Source of the DNA: Gerris lacustris
Lineage: Eukaryota > Arthropoda > Insecta > Hemiptera > Gerridae
Direction of reading: 5' to 3'
Length of the DNA stretch: 64,000 nt
NCBI GenBank assembly: GCA_951217055.1
Contig: OX578286.1
Coordinates: 1,371,508 to 1,435,507 of the forward strand
The notes beneath the pieces are model-generated. The model was given only the letters and a program-made list of their open reading frames with translations. It had not been told where the DNA came from and did no database searches. The translations under genes and the position numbers were made by a program. Position 1 is the first letter of the stretch, and every line of letters starts with the position of its first letter. This document shows, in pieces, positions 48,580 through 61,332 of the stretch.

Positions 48580-49085
48580 TTATAAAAAAAACGTATTTTC
48601 TCAATAAAAAATAAAATATTATTTTTTTCGAAATTTCCAAAAAGTGGTATCTTTTCTTTTGGTCGAAGAATGTTTAGGAATTTTTTCAGATTTTTTGCAC
48701 TTCACATAAGCGAGATAGAGGGGGGGGGGACACGTTTCACACCCACTTCAAACCTGCCTACGCTCGCCCTATCAAAGTTATAACCAAAGAATTATATATA
48801 TTTTTGTAATCCGCTCGACGTACTCTTTCATATGATACCCCTCACGGTGTCGAAAAAAAATAAAAAAATTTTAACCCCTAAGTTTTTTTACCCTATTTGT
48901 TTTGAAAAATATTTTTTTTAAGTCGCTATATTTTTAAAATATGTGGGCAGGTACAAGACACATACATGCCAAATTTCAAAGTGATCGGACGAAAGGTGTA
49001 GCCGTGAGAGCAGGCGAGAGGACGGACGGACAGACACACGCAGGAAAATATAATGGTTTTGCCTACGGACCCTAAAAAGTGAATG
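48580..49085. repeat. Dispersed repeat related to the 1-800 family
   Basis: Has G9-ACACG, TTTTGTAATCCGCTC, GATACCCCTCACGG, the string ACATGCCAAATTTCAAAGTG, a GACGGACGGACAGACACACG tail and CGGACCCTAAAAA. A second tail copy (same strings) lies at 59.39-59.52 kb in the CUB-gene intron. Confidence 0.75.
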
Positions 49086-49785
49086 CTTAAAACTTCTTAG
49101 ATAAAGAGTGATATAACTATAATCCATCTCAGAAATATATCAAAATTGACTTTCTTTTTTTGTTTGCACATAGATGAATGTTCTTTTTTAATTCATAATT
49201 AGTTTTTGTGCGTATTGCTGATTTTTTTATTGTTCTGCGAGCATGTTTCATTTTATTATATAATTATTATGTACAAATACTTTTACAAAAGCGAGCGTAG
49301 TGAGCCTGCAATCATTTTATTTAATAAAATATTTACTACAAATGCTGTATAAACAGGAGAGCGTAGCGAGCCTGCATTAGTATTATTAAAAAGATTATGG
49401 ACAAATACTTTTATAACAGGCAAGCGCAGCGAGCCCACAATCAATTTATTAAATAAAAATTCTGAAGAAACGCTGTATAAACAGGCGAGCGTAGCGAGCC
49501 TGCATTAATATTATTAAATAAATATTGGGTACAAATAAGCCTAAGATCTTTATTTGTGTCCTGTAAATTCTAAATTCAAATTCTAATTCATATGCAGCTA
49601 ATCAACTATTTAATAACAAAAAAAAGTTTACTAAACTGTTAATACCAACTAAAGTTTTTTCTATATATTTTCTAACAAAAACTCCAACAAAAATAAAATC
49701 AATCCCAATCATAATATAATGTAATATTTATAATATAATAAACAAACATCCATAATAAAATGTAATACTTCTATAATATAATATT

Positions 49786-49832
49786 TAATTGAAGCGAGCG
49801 TAAGCGAGCTTCTTACATTCAACGAAATATGC

Positions 49833-49871
<39 letters not shown>

Positions 49872-50545
49872 GTGTAACGTTTACGTGTCCGACGATAACT
49901 TGAGTAAAAGTTGACCGATTTAGTTGAAATTTGGTATACATCTTTCTTTTACTAATACTCAGTATAAGTTCGTTGGACAGCGTGATCCGTCCAAGAGTTC
50001 GCGCGCAATGCTCGCGTAAACGTGAGCTTCAAATTTAAAATTGGAATTTCAGGACGGGAAAAAATTCTATCATCACCTATTCGATGAGACGAACATTTTT
50101 TACAAATAACATTTTTTAGTAAAACCAACAGCGACACCGCTATGAATTAATAAAGATCGCTAAAACTATTAAAGCGGACCTAAACTTTTATAATAGAGAA
50201 AACAACCTTTTTACCGATATCTTACGTTCTAACGTAACGATGTTAATAAAACTTCATGTACACCATCTAATGCACAATTGAAACAGGCATGCAAAATTTC
50301 AATTTGATACATGCAGTAGTTGTGTTGTAGCAAAGAGATACATTTTATAATAATTGAAAAGGAGATGGTATGGTTAGAGGAATAGTAAGAATGCAGGGTG
50401 GTTCCCTTACTACTAGCCGCTGTACTACTACTATACCCATTATCTATCAACTCATCATGATTCATGATTATCTATTTTTTCAATATTCAATACATATTTA
50501 TTACTTTACGCTCGCTTCAATGATAGAGCCACGCGATGCCTAGTA
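49786..50545. repeat. Dispersed repeat 'A', inverted full-length copy
   Basis: Runs from ATTGAAGCGAGCGTAAGCG through a (GTCT)n run and CCAAATTTCAACTAAATCGG (in reverse) to TACGCTCGCTTCAATGATAG and CCACGCGATGCC. Opposite orientation to the copy at 24.40 kb. No coding potential. Confidence 0.8.
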
Positions 50546-50816
50546 ATTTAATCACTATAACATTTATCAGTCGGTTGATTACATCTAACTCTGTCTAACC
50601 AAAGTTCATCACCTTGTTACTAACTAGATATGATTTATTGTTGTTTTTATATTTCTCTTTAATAATCTCATAAATTAATAATCTTTAAATATGTCTAATT
50701 ATAATATGTTTTCGGTATGGTGCTACACTGTCCATGGCAGAGCCCCCGCTCTAGCTGGATAAGCTATTGAGGGCTCTCATTAATTCAAACTTACACAATA
50801 AATTAAAAAAATAAAA

Positions 50817-50928
<112 letters not shown>

Positions 50929-51559
50929 ATGTATATACAAGATTATCTGCTTATATTATCTTATGTGTATTATGTGCATATGTACCTACATATAAAATGT
51001 TATTAAAAAAAAAAAAAAAAAAATAGGAGTTGTGAAGTTATTGTAAAAAAGAAGAAAAAAAAAGGAAAATCATTAATGGAAATAAAGAATATTATTATTA
51101 TTATTATTTAAATGCTGTAATATCAGGTGAGCCTAGCGCTTGAGCCTAGCGAGCCTGCAATAATTTTATTAAGTAAAGATTATGTAGAAATGCAGTATAA
51201 ACAGGCGAGCGCAGCGAGCCTGCATTAATATTATTGAATAAATATTATGTACAAATACTTTCACAACAGGCGAGCGTAGCGAGCCTGCAATCAGTTTATT
51301 AAATAAAATATTAACTACAAATGCTGTATAAACAGGCGAGCGTAGCGAGCAATAATTTTATTAAATAAAGATTATGTAGAAACGCCGTATAAACATATTA
51401 TATTAAATTAATATTATTAAATAAAGATAATGTAAACATGCTATATAAACAGGCGAGCACAGCGAGCCAGCATTAATATTATTAAATAAAGATTATGGAA
51501 AAATACTTTTACAACAGGCAATCATTTAAATAATGAAAGATTATGTAGGTAAAAACAGA

Positions 51560-52380
51560 TGAACGTGGTGAGCCCTTATAACTTTATTAAATAAGGATTA
51601 TGTACGGATGAAAGGAAAATAGTTTTAGCTACCGAAAAGTTGCATATAAATACGAAATCAAATTCGGCTCACAGCATCTCGGCTTCGTTTGACAATTTTA
51701 AATTTTAAGAATGGGGCCAATAATAAAGACAATTAAAGAGGAAGTTGTAATCAGCATGCCACGCCATACATTGTTTTCAATGGTTTATGAGTAGCAAATG
51801 AATATGTAACTATTTTTACAAAAGTTTTGCAACAAATGTGACCGAGATGAAGGTGTTAAAAAGTAAGCTTATTCTTATATGCTGTTTTACGTAAAATAAT
51901 TTGAAAACTCTTTTCAGGTTAAATAAGAATATGTTAGGTTTTCACCGAAAAATTATCCTGGTTGACAACCATAGTTTGGGTGATATAAGACCACAATCTA
52001 CGCGAGTTGTTTATGCACCGCATCACTAGTAAAAACAGAAGAAGTTGGAATGGAAGGAAGAGTGAAAATGCCGGGTTTATTGCGGGAGTTAGTTTCCGGC
52101 GCGGGTAAATAGACAAGAGAACGGAGGGAAATAGAAGAGAAGGCAATGAGAGCTCGAGATTTTGGCGGGTAGTAGGTAGGGCCAACTAGACAAACAAAAA
52201 TATCACTAGTGAAGGATGAAACCTTGAGGATAACCTGTCGAAAAGACAGTGTACAATCAATTAAATGTGACGTATGTACTTAAACCTAACAACAGAATAA
52301 CGTAAGATTTCTTTTTGGATCTAATGACATTATAACTTACGTGGTTTATACTGAACAAACATTATTCTAATTAATGTTAG
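51560..52380. other. Gene-free spacer
   Basis: No convincing ORF or repeat apart from short AT-rich stretches. One minus-strand open stretch (51934-52185) has no recognisable domain. Confidence 0.35.
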
Positions 52381-52382
52381 AC

Positions 52383-52559
52383 AAAACCACATAAGTCGAC
52401 TTATGTGGTTTTTTCAGAATAAAAATTAATATAATATTTTAAATCAAATTATAATTATCATTAACTACGGGAGACATACAGAGAAAAATAGACTCGCAAT
52501 CCCGGCTCTGGGGTCTATTTTTCTCTGTATGTCTCCCGAATTAATGATAATTATAATTT
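52383..52559. repeat. Perfect palindrome and long hairpin
   Basis: 52383-52412 is a perfect 30-bp palindrome centred on AAGTCGACTT. 52446-52559 is a hairpin: arms 52446-52493 and 52512-52559 pair over about 45 bp with one small bulge around an 18-nt loop (TCGCAATCCCGGCTCTGG). The inner 26 bp (GGGAGACATACAGAGAAAAA and on) are perfect. Confidence 0.85.
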
Positions 52560-52599
52560 AATTTATAGTAAAATTTAATCTTTCCGTAGTATGAATACT

Positions 52600-54634
52600 A
52601 CCTAAAACTTAAAAATTTGAATTAATATAATATTCTGAATACACTCCTAATAACCGCAAATATTTATGCGACGCATACCACTGGGCACGATCCCGCGTAC
52701 CACAAACCAGAAGTGGTACGCGTACCACAGTTTGGGAACAGCTGATCTACTGTATGCAGTACATGAGTGTGAAACATGTCTGTGGAGTTTTAACTGTGCA
52801 GGTCTGTCAGAGCTTTGACCCAGGTATTAGGTGGATGTACGGTAACCTCTCAGTCAGAACTGTCAGTAATATTATTAGGAATTCTTAATAACTGAATATC
52901 TCTTTCTACTGATTGGTTGGTATGATTAACATTGCATTTCTTTTCTATTGTTTACACCAGTAGACACTTAGTACTACAGTCTCATCGTATTGTTGTTAAA
53001 CATCTTTTATCAATGTTTTTCTTTTATCTTATCATTTCATCTAATCATATCATACAAATGTATAAACAATAAAAATAAAAGTTCTGCTTCGTTTTTTTTT
53101 TTCTTTGATTTTTCTTTTTTATTACTTTTTCTTTTTTTTAGTTTGAAATGAAAAGTATTCTCGAGTTAATGAATACTTGAGATGAGTACTGTCTTCTAAC
53201 CGTGACCATCTTGTTATCGTATCTTTCTTTATGAACAGTTTCGTATAAACCGTTCTTCAGTTATAGGACTGACCATCAGTGAGTGCACATCAACTACTGT
53301 TATCTACCATGTTTTAAAACTTCAGTGTGTTTTACATTATTTAGTGCGAAAATGTTTAATTTCTTAATGTAGAAATTATTTTTTGGTGTAAAAGAAATTC
53401 CATTGTTTTTCGAGTAAATTGTTTTGTTTTGTGTTTTCCAAGTAAATATTAGTTAAGTCACAACTACAATTCATTTTACATACTAATAATTACAAGATAA
53501 AAAGAACTTTTTATATACTACGTTTTTAAATATTCAAACGTACAATATATTATACCGAATTTAAATAATGAAAGATTCTAATGAAAATCAAAACAAATGA
53601 ATTCTATAGAAATGAAAGGAATGAGAGTCCCCATTATCTTGGTGCTTAGACCATTTATTATACATTTATCTAAAAGGGTCAAGATGCATATTTTTTAATT
53701 TGAATTTAAGATAATAATACTTCTTTTAAATAATTTGTAACTTTTTATGGCTTTAATATTTTCCGGTAAACTACTGAAAATTGCAATGCCTTGATATTCG
53801 ATGAAACGTTGTTTTTTCTTGGTGTTGCATTTAGGCTTTAAAAAGGTAATTTTGGACGAAATGTGAATAAGTTGCAGGAACGATATAAAATTTGTAAGAT
53901 AAAGTTTGTCACTACTTGATCATACTCGTATTTTAAAGTAATAAGTAAATAATCCAGCGCCCGATTTTCCAGATTTTATACATGCATGAAAATAGTTTAG
54001 AGACAGAAGACGCTGGATTTTATATTATGAATATAAAACTAAAGCATTTCTACGATCTATAAGCTAGACTAGATGCATTGTCTTATCACAAAGATTAACG
54101 TATTGTTATCATTCATACACCATCCATCCGTATTAGTTCCGCTTCTTCAATAATGTAACTTCTATTCCGGTTTCTGATCATATTTTTTTGTTCCTCATAT
54201 CAAAATGATTTAACCATAATTCTATTATTCTTAAAATGACAAAAAAAACTTCCTATTCGGTATAAAAAAAAACAGTGTAATTTCTTACTATTTTCTATTT
54301 TTATTTCATGAAAGTTAACATCTATTGTTTACATATGTTATGTATATTTTTATATACATATATTTATATATATTTTATTATAAAAAGGAATGTTTTAACT
54401 TATTAGATTCTCAGTTGACCGAAGTTTTTCATATCGGTAACATCTTGCTAGTGAAATATAATTTGTTTTGTTTTTTGAAAAAAAAAAAAAATATTAATTT
54501 TTTGTGATTTATTTGTTAACAGTAAAGAAGTGAAGTACACTTACCTTTTTTAATTTATTTTTAATGTTAATTTATTAAAATTTAAAGTTTATTAAATAAC
54601 TTAAATTATTTGAGTTTACATTTAATTTTTACAG
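52600..54634. other. Upstream region of the CUB-like gene
   Basis: No coding region. 52.67-52.74 kb holds GTGGTACGCGTACCACAGTT, which looks like part of a repeat. ACCATCAGTGAGTGCACATC near 53270-53290 resembles an arthropod initiator (TCAGT), and ATTTTTACAG at 54625-54634 is a good splice acceptor. A 5'UTR exon somewhere between is plausible but not demonstrated. Confidence 0.35.
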
Positions 54635-54672
54635 TCTCGTATTTTTTAAAAAGGTTTTTAATTGAAACTAAA

Positions 54673-57600
54673 ATGACATTATTTATTAAAATGTTTTCAA
54701 AATCGGTTAAAAAAATGTTATTTTTTGGTTTTATCGTCTTTATTTTGTTTGGTGATGTTAAAACGTCTAATGTCGAGCAGACGTCTAAATTATCTTCAGT
54801 AGGTAGTTTTCAAGTAGCTCATCCGTCTACGTCTTTAGACAGTAAGATATACAGCTCGAGATCGTCAAATTTAGACGACTTAAGTAGTCCGAAATCATCG
54901 TTCGTAACAAATTTTAAAAGTTCTTCAGGTATTAACAAATCACCTGTGATGAGTGTTAATTTTAAAACATCATCTGCTTCTTCGATGAATTTGGATAAGA
55001 ATTATAATGTTATTAGATATAACAATAGTGATGGTTCGCCTTCTAGAACGGTTATTTTACCCAAAATCGATTCTTCTACGAATGAACCTTCGAAGACGAT
55101 TAGTGCTCGTCTACCATCGAAGGATATACCGGCTTTAAACCGAGTCAGATCGTTCAATAGACCGTTCAATCGAACTAAAATATTCAATCCTCCTTCAAAA
55201 TACTATATGAACGAACCGAAAACAGTCGCACATCAAGAACTTCCGTTCTTCGATGATCCAGATGATAATTTCGTTCTGATTTCTGATTCTTCTCGTCCAA
55301 TTTCAACAGCTGACTATCCTTTGGACGTCGACTCTTATAGTTTCGTGACATCTACGACGGAATCACCGACTCAGCGGAAATACAAGATAAGAAGGAGGAA
55401 GTATAAGAAGAATGTGACATCACCTGTTTATCAGATGTCTTCAGATGTGGCGCCTTTATCAGCTGATCGAACATCGTTGAAACATACGTACGCCACTGAA
55501 AAGGATGCTAAGTGTAAGTTTATTTTATTTGGTAATATAAATAATAAATAATCTGTTTTACTATAAGTTTTCACCTATATCTTACCGTGTCCGAACTTGT
55601 ATCAAAGCAGCATATCTTGATTGTCATCTTTTGTTTAGATTTTCAACTTAAGTGATGTATCTTTAATGTTGACTCGCGTACAGTGAACACCATGTCACTC
55701 TAATTTATCGACTTTTGGTGGCTCCACGACTGATGCAATCTTTGTATCATTTTGATGTACAAGATCGATACAGTAAAAAGATCGCAATCATGATTGCGTA
55801 TCATAAAAGTGATTTGATACTGGAATGGATCCAGCTTCACTTTCTAACATATCAACTTAATAAGCTAAAATATAGAATTTATATATTTTTTTTATTTTTT
55901 ATTTATTTTTTTTTGTGATAACGTATTTGTATATTTTTTGCTGCCGAGCTTACCAAAGGTAACGGGAGTAAAAATTAAAATAATTTTGGCAGTTTTAAAA
56001 AACGGGGGGGGGGAAATTAAATAAATTTGAACAATAATAAAAAGTTGTAAAAGCAATAAATTAATTAAGTACGTGCTAGAATGCGAGGAAGCTATGTGCC
56101 ACACTAATTGGCTGTCTATTCCAAATATAACATCGAATCAAGTTCAAAGTCCAAATTGCTCTTTAATTTGGTTATTGAACTCCACCTCTTCCATAATGAG
56201 TCGCTATTACACACTGGAGAAAAACACAGTCCACGATCTCAATGTATATAATACTAGCTGGATACCCGTGGTTCGCTGCGGTGCGGTGTGTTATATTAAT
56301 TTGATACGTTTATAAACTAACGTTGAGAAACATTAAAATTATTTTACTATGCGAGAATATATAGGTTCTCTCCCTCCCACTTATTTCTATACCATTTAAT
56401 AAGATAATTTGCAAATATCCTAAATTACCCCCCTCCTAATTGAAAATATGACAAAACTTTGCATATCAACAATTACAGTACTCTTAAAGAGCTTTTCAAC
56501 AAAATTGCTTCATGAAGGGTATTCATTACTTTGACCCCGTATTTATTACTTGTACCCCGTATTCATTACTTCTACCCCGTATTCATTACTTGTACCCCGT
56601 ATTCATTACATGTACCCCGTACCCCTGAGAACCAAAATTTAAATTTCGAAAATTCATGTAGACAGTTACTTTCCCCTTGCTTTGAAGGTCAAGTATACAA
56701 ATTTTCATTGAGATCAGACTAAAACTGTAGAATTGTATAACGAACACACACACACACACATACGTTGACATTTATATACATATATATATAAATTTCCATT
56801 TATCCTCCCTTCTAAATGAAAATATGATAAAAATTTACATAACAACAATTACTTTTCTCTTAAAGAGATTTTTAACGATATGCATCATGAAGGGTATCTA
56901 TTACTTTGTTATTTGTACCACATGCCCCTGTGCAACAAAATTTAAATTTCGTAATTCGTGACCTTCACCTTGTTTTGAAGAAAACGTTTGAAAACATTCA
57001 TCAAATTGGGATAAAACTGTAAATTTGTATAAAAGATATTTACTCCCATATGGATACTCTTCTTTTTTTTTATAAAATATAGCTATGTTTTTCCATTTTA
57101 CCCCCCTTCTTAGTTGAAATATGATAAAACTGTACATAACAACAATTACTATTCTCTTAAACAGCTTTTCAACGATATGCATCATAAAGGGTATTAATTA
57201 ATTTGACCCTGTATTCATTATTTGTACCCCGTACCCCTGTGTAACAATATTTAAATTTTGAAAATTCATGTAGAAAGTGATTTTCCCCTTGCTTTGAAGG
57301 TTAAGTAAGCAAATTTTCATCGAGATCGGACTAAAACTGTAGATTTGAATAAAGAACATACACATAATTATATACATATATGGCCGCCATATTGAATCAA
57401 AATGCTCGATTGGTAAACCATTTATCAAAAGTTTCTATTTTTATAAAAGGAAAATAACTTGTAAATTTCAAGGTTCTAGTGCAATTAGTTCCGGAGATAC
57501 CGTCTTGTCGACTTTTTTATATAAATGGCCGCCATCTTGAGTCAAGATGGCGGATTTGAAATATATTTTTAGCGAGCACCTAGAAGATAAGAGGAACCCA

Positions 57601-60576
57601 CCTACAAAATTTCATGGTCATAGGTCCAGTGGTTTCAGAGATATCGTGATGTGTCAGTGAGTGAATGGTATTTGGATTTAATAAAGAGCCGTGTAGTGGG
57701 GGAAAGGATACCTTTCTACATTATCCCCTAACTTATATGTTCCGACCATCTTCATTTCAACTATTATAATATAATGTATCACATCACTACTCAATAACTA
57801 CTAATTGTACCATGTTGACATTTTACATGCATGTTTCAATTGTACGACGATGTACAAGTTTTATTAAAATCGTTACGTTAGAACGTAAGATATCGGTAAA
57901 AACGTTTTTAACCTATTTTAAACGTTTAGGTCCACTTTAATAGTTTTAACGATCTTTATCACTTTATATTGGTGTTGCTGTTGGTTTTAATAAGAAATGG
58001 TATTTCTTTTAAAAAATTTCGTCTCATCGAATAAGTGATGATAAAAATTTTCTCGTCCCGAAATTAAAATTTTACACTTGGGGCTTACGTTTACACGAGC
58101 GTTAAGAGTGAACGCTTGTCCAACGAACTCGTTCGGGGCATTGGTAAAATGAACAAGTTAACGCTCGCGTAAGCCTCAATTAGGAATATTATTGAAAAAG
58201 TTTAGGATTGTTTTAATTAGGAATATTACTGAACAAGTTTAGGCTCGCTTCAATTGAGTAGCTGAATTCCAAAAGCAGCTATATCCACTTGAATTTATTT
58301 TTGGAAAAGTACGAAAAACGTCTAGCAAATTACTAAATTGTGGTATCAAGTTATTTTTAAAAAAAATCAATAACTAATAATTCATTTAGTGGACAAAAGC
58401 CCTATAATCTCAGGCAACTATTTTCTTTTCAATAAACAAAAGAAATAATCACATAGCTGGTTTTGTCACAGTTTTTTGTTTATAGTTACTTTTGCAACCA
58501 AACCCACCGCCATGTTGGATTGGTGTGCTGCAGCAAAAGCAGTTATATCCAATAAATTATAAACTATATTTTAACTATTTAAACTATTATTTATTCAGTG
58601 TAGCCACAATAATAAATTTTTTGTTTACTTTTTTCTATTCTATCATATTTTTTTCTGTTTAAAAGAAGATAGAAATGTGTAAAGAAGGATATAGATGATT
58701 TTGCAGACTTACTCAGAGTAACTCTATAATGTGTACATAGGATATAGCTGTTTTTGGATCAGTTATGGATATAGCTCCTTTTGAATCCGAGTACAGTAGG
58801 GATATAGCTGCTTTTGTAACCGCACTTATATTTTAATCTAGATTTTAATAGGTTTATAATTTTTTTGGAACTTTTTGACTGCAGAACCTTGTAGGGCTTT
58901 AAAAAACAAATCCAGGGGTACCAATATCTCATTTTTCCATTTATTTTTTTTGATATAGTTGCTTTTGGAATTCGGCTACTCAATAAGGAATATTATTATA
59001 AATAGTAGGACATACACGGAAAGAAGTATGTCAGTTTATATGATTATGTTTTCATACAGTGAGTAAACATAGCGTGAGTTCGTATATAAAAATAATAAAC
59101 ATTGAACAGCGCATTACTCTCTTAGTCCGGCATTACTACAGTCTAAACCCCAAAGTACATATTCATTTACGGTAATCCGTCGAGTTTATCCACTCGAAAC
59201 AAAGCTCATCATCATTCGACAAACTTGATATCATCTCGAGCGGAACGATAACCGAAGAAAGTATAAAACATAACAGATCATCAACAGATTGGGATGAAGA
59301 GAAACTGAAAACCAACCAACCGTAAACCAGATGGACAAAACCAACAATCGTACACAAACTCAATTCTGAAAGTAGGCGTGGCTTACAAGACACATACATG
59401 CCAAATTTCAAAGTGATCGGACGAAAAGTGTAACCGTGAGAGCAGGCGACAGGACGGACGGACAGACACACGCAGGAAAATATAAGGGTCCTTGGTTTTG
59501 CCTCCGGACCCTAAAAACGAAATAACATAATCCTTTTATGCCTACTCAAATAAGGGAATCCAGTTATAAAATGTTCAAATCTTGCATAAATTGAACTTAA
59601 TTTTTAATATAATAAGTTGTTTCTTTTTCATGTTGCAGTCTTAAACCTTTTTACGATAATCCAGTTTCCGAACGATGCTTGCAGTGAGGAGGGGGGTACG
59701 TGCTACCACGAACTGGAGTGTACCGGACTGGGTGGCATACCTACAACACGCTGTGCCAGGGGATACGGCGTCTGCTGCATGAGTACGTATATTACTATCT
59801 GATAAGCCTTGTTTACATGACCGTAGTTCTCTCACGATAGAACTATCAGGTCAGTCAATGTTATAGAACTATCGTGGAGCTGTACAGTGTACAGTCTACA
59901 CGGCGAGAGTTAACATGCCTTGTATACTCGTAGGGATATCCGATATCCACATCCAACATCTGACTTGGATACAGAAGCGGATTGTTAAATATATTATAAT
60001 ATTATAGTAAAATACATTACTCAAGCTAGAATTTTGGTAACTGACTGAAATCAAGCTAGAATTTTGGGTATTGCCTCTTAAGAATATGTGATCGGCTAAG
60101 TTCTTCTGCGGGACATAGACTGGCAATAGGTATTTGAAAAAAACCAAACTCGGTGGAGAGCGTCCATGTCCCACCCATTTTGGTGGACAAACGGATTTTC
60201 ATGATCTTAAGTACAAAATTAGTTAATAAACAAAAATGCAAGTTGACTTTAGTTTCTCACTTGATAGGAGATCTCTGCGATTTGAAATAATATTTGAGTA
60301 ACTAACTTATCAAGTGACAAATTATCATCAATTTGATTTCTACTTCTACTAACTTATTTTGTGCTCAGTCCACCAAAATGGACTTTTTCCAATACCTATT
60401 ATTGCCAAGCTATGTCTAGCAGAAGAACTTAGCCGATAACAATTTCTTAAACGGCACCAAAAGATTAACTTGTTCACAAAATTGTACGTAATTGTATTAT
60501 TATTATAATTATTATATTATTATTATAAATATTATATTATATAATAATAATATTATAATTATATATTATATAATAT

Positions 60577-60645
<69 letters not shown>

Positions 60646-61332
60646 TATAATATATATAAAATATATTATTATTATATATTGTATAATAATTATATTATAT
60701 ATTAATAATAATAATTATATTATAATTACAATTTGTACGTAATTCATATATACATACATATATACATACATATATATATACATATATTCATACATATATA
60801 CATATATACATACATAAAAAAAAGTGTTAAATTTTAGGAATTGATTCAGAATGGTCTAAAACGGATTTCCATGGAAAAAAATTTCAGAAATTCGCATTAG
60901 AAAAATTTTGAAGCCATTGCAATAGCGTAATTTTCTTTGAAAATTCGCTAAAAGTGCAAATAAAGTCATAGTTTAATGTTTCTGTCGACAGAGTGTTGCC
61001 CCAAACAGACTAAAATGAATCACTAATAAGCTGAAACTTTAACAGGTTTTGTATTACCGACTCAACTATAATGTCTCCAAACCTTTCATAACTTGGATTT
61101 CACCGGAAACATACAAATTCATTACGAGGTAACCCACAGAAGCCAAGGATAATGCACTAGGATAATGGTATATTTGTTTGTTTTTTCCCCAGTTGAAGCT
61201 ACGTGTGGCGCTAGAACCAATATAAACAACACGGTGTTCGTTGGTACAGAGACCACGATGGGTTCCTGTAGTCTCTCCATCGACAAGGTTCCTTGCACTA
61301 AACAAATCCGTCTTGATTTCCTACAATTTGAA
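54673..61332 (+). CDS. Secreted Ser-rich, Cys-knot, CUB-like protein (5' part)
   Basis: Three coding exons with matching phases and GT-AG ends: 54673-55513, 59639-59782 and 61193-61332; a GTAAGT follows the last, so the gene continues. The first Met (MTLFIKMFSK) is chosen because a splice acceptor lies 38 bp upstream and a signal peptide follows (KKMLFFGFIVFILFGDVKTS). Exon 1 is mostly a disordered Ser/Thr/Pro-rich segment with a basic patch (RKYKIRRRKYKKN). Exon 2 begins FLNLFTIIQFPNDAC and has the Cys pattern GTCYHELECTGLGGIPTT then RGYGVCCM. Exon 3 has EATCGARTNINN and SCSLSIDKVPCTKQIRLDF, the start of a CUB-like domain. This combination is a recurrent uncharacterised insect secreted family. 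Later exons were not found before 64 kb. Confidence 0.8.
56255..57700. repeat. Dispersed insect repeat with degenerate ~330-bp tandem units
   Basis: Begins near ACTAGCTGGATACCCGTGGT, a common start of insect SINE/RTE-derived repeats, and ends GTGTCAGTGAGTGAATGGTA. Inside, units with GAAAATATGATAAAA, CATAACAACAATTACT and ATGAAGGGTATxxATTACTT recur at about 56.43, 56.80 and 57.10 kb. A small CCCCGTATTCATTACTTGTA minisatellite lies at 56.53-56.62 kb. Confidence 0.65.
57800..58260. repeat. Dispersed repeat 'A', partial copy
   Basis: Contains CGTTACGTTAGAACGTAAGA, GTCTCATCGAATAAGTGATG and TTTACACGAGCGTTAAGAGTG, ending in TTAGGCTCGCTTCAAT. The (GACA)n part is missing. Confidence 0.7.
59783..61192 (+). 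other. Intron 2 of the CUB-like gene
   Basis: Holds an inverted pair (ATCGGCTAAGTTCTTCTGC at about 60.09 kb against GCAGAAGAACTTAGCCGAT at 60.42 kb) around a ~0.33-kb non-coding segment, and a long AT-only tract at 60.49-60.80 kb including an (AT)n run at about 60584-60640. Confidence 0.55.

Larger units (their letters stand above)
55514..59638 (+). other. Intron 1 of the CUB-like gene, repeat-filled
   Basis: 4.1 kb. Holds a repeat near 55.94 kb, the RTE/SINE-like block at 56.25-57.70 kb, repeat A at 57.80-58.26 kb and a (GACG/GACA) tail at 59.39-59.52 kb. No internal exon was recognised. Confidence 0.6.

Noticed and set aside
54610..54672. Upstream start of the secreted protein
   Set aside because: It would begin at TTG and overlap a splice acceptor (54625-54634); the ATG at 54673 directly precedes the signal peptide.
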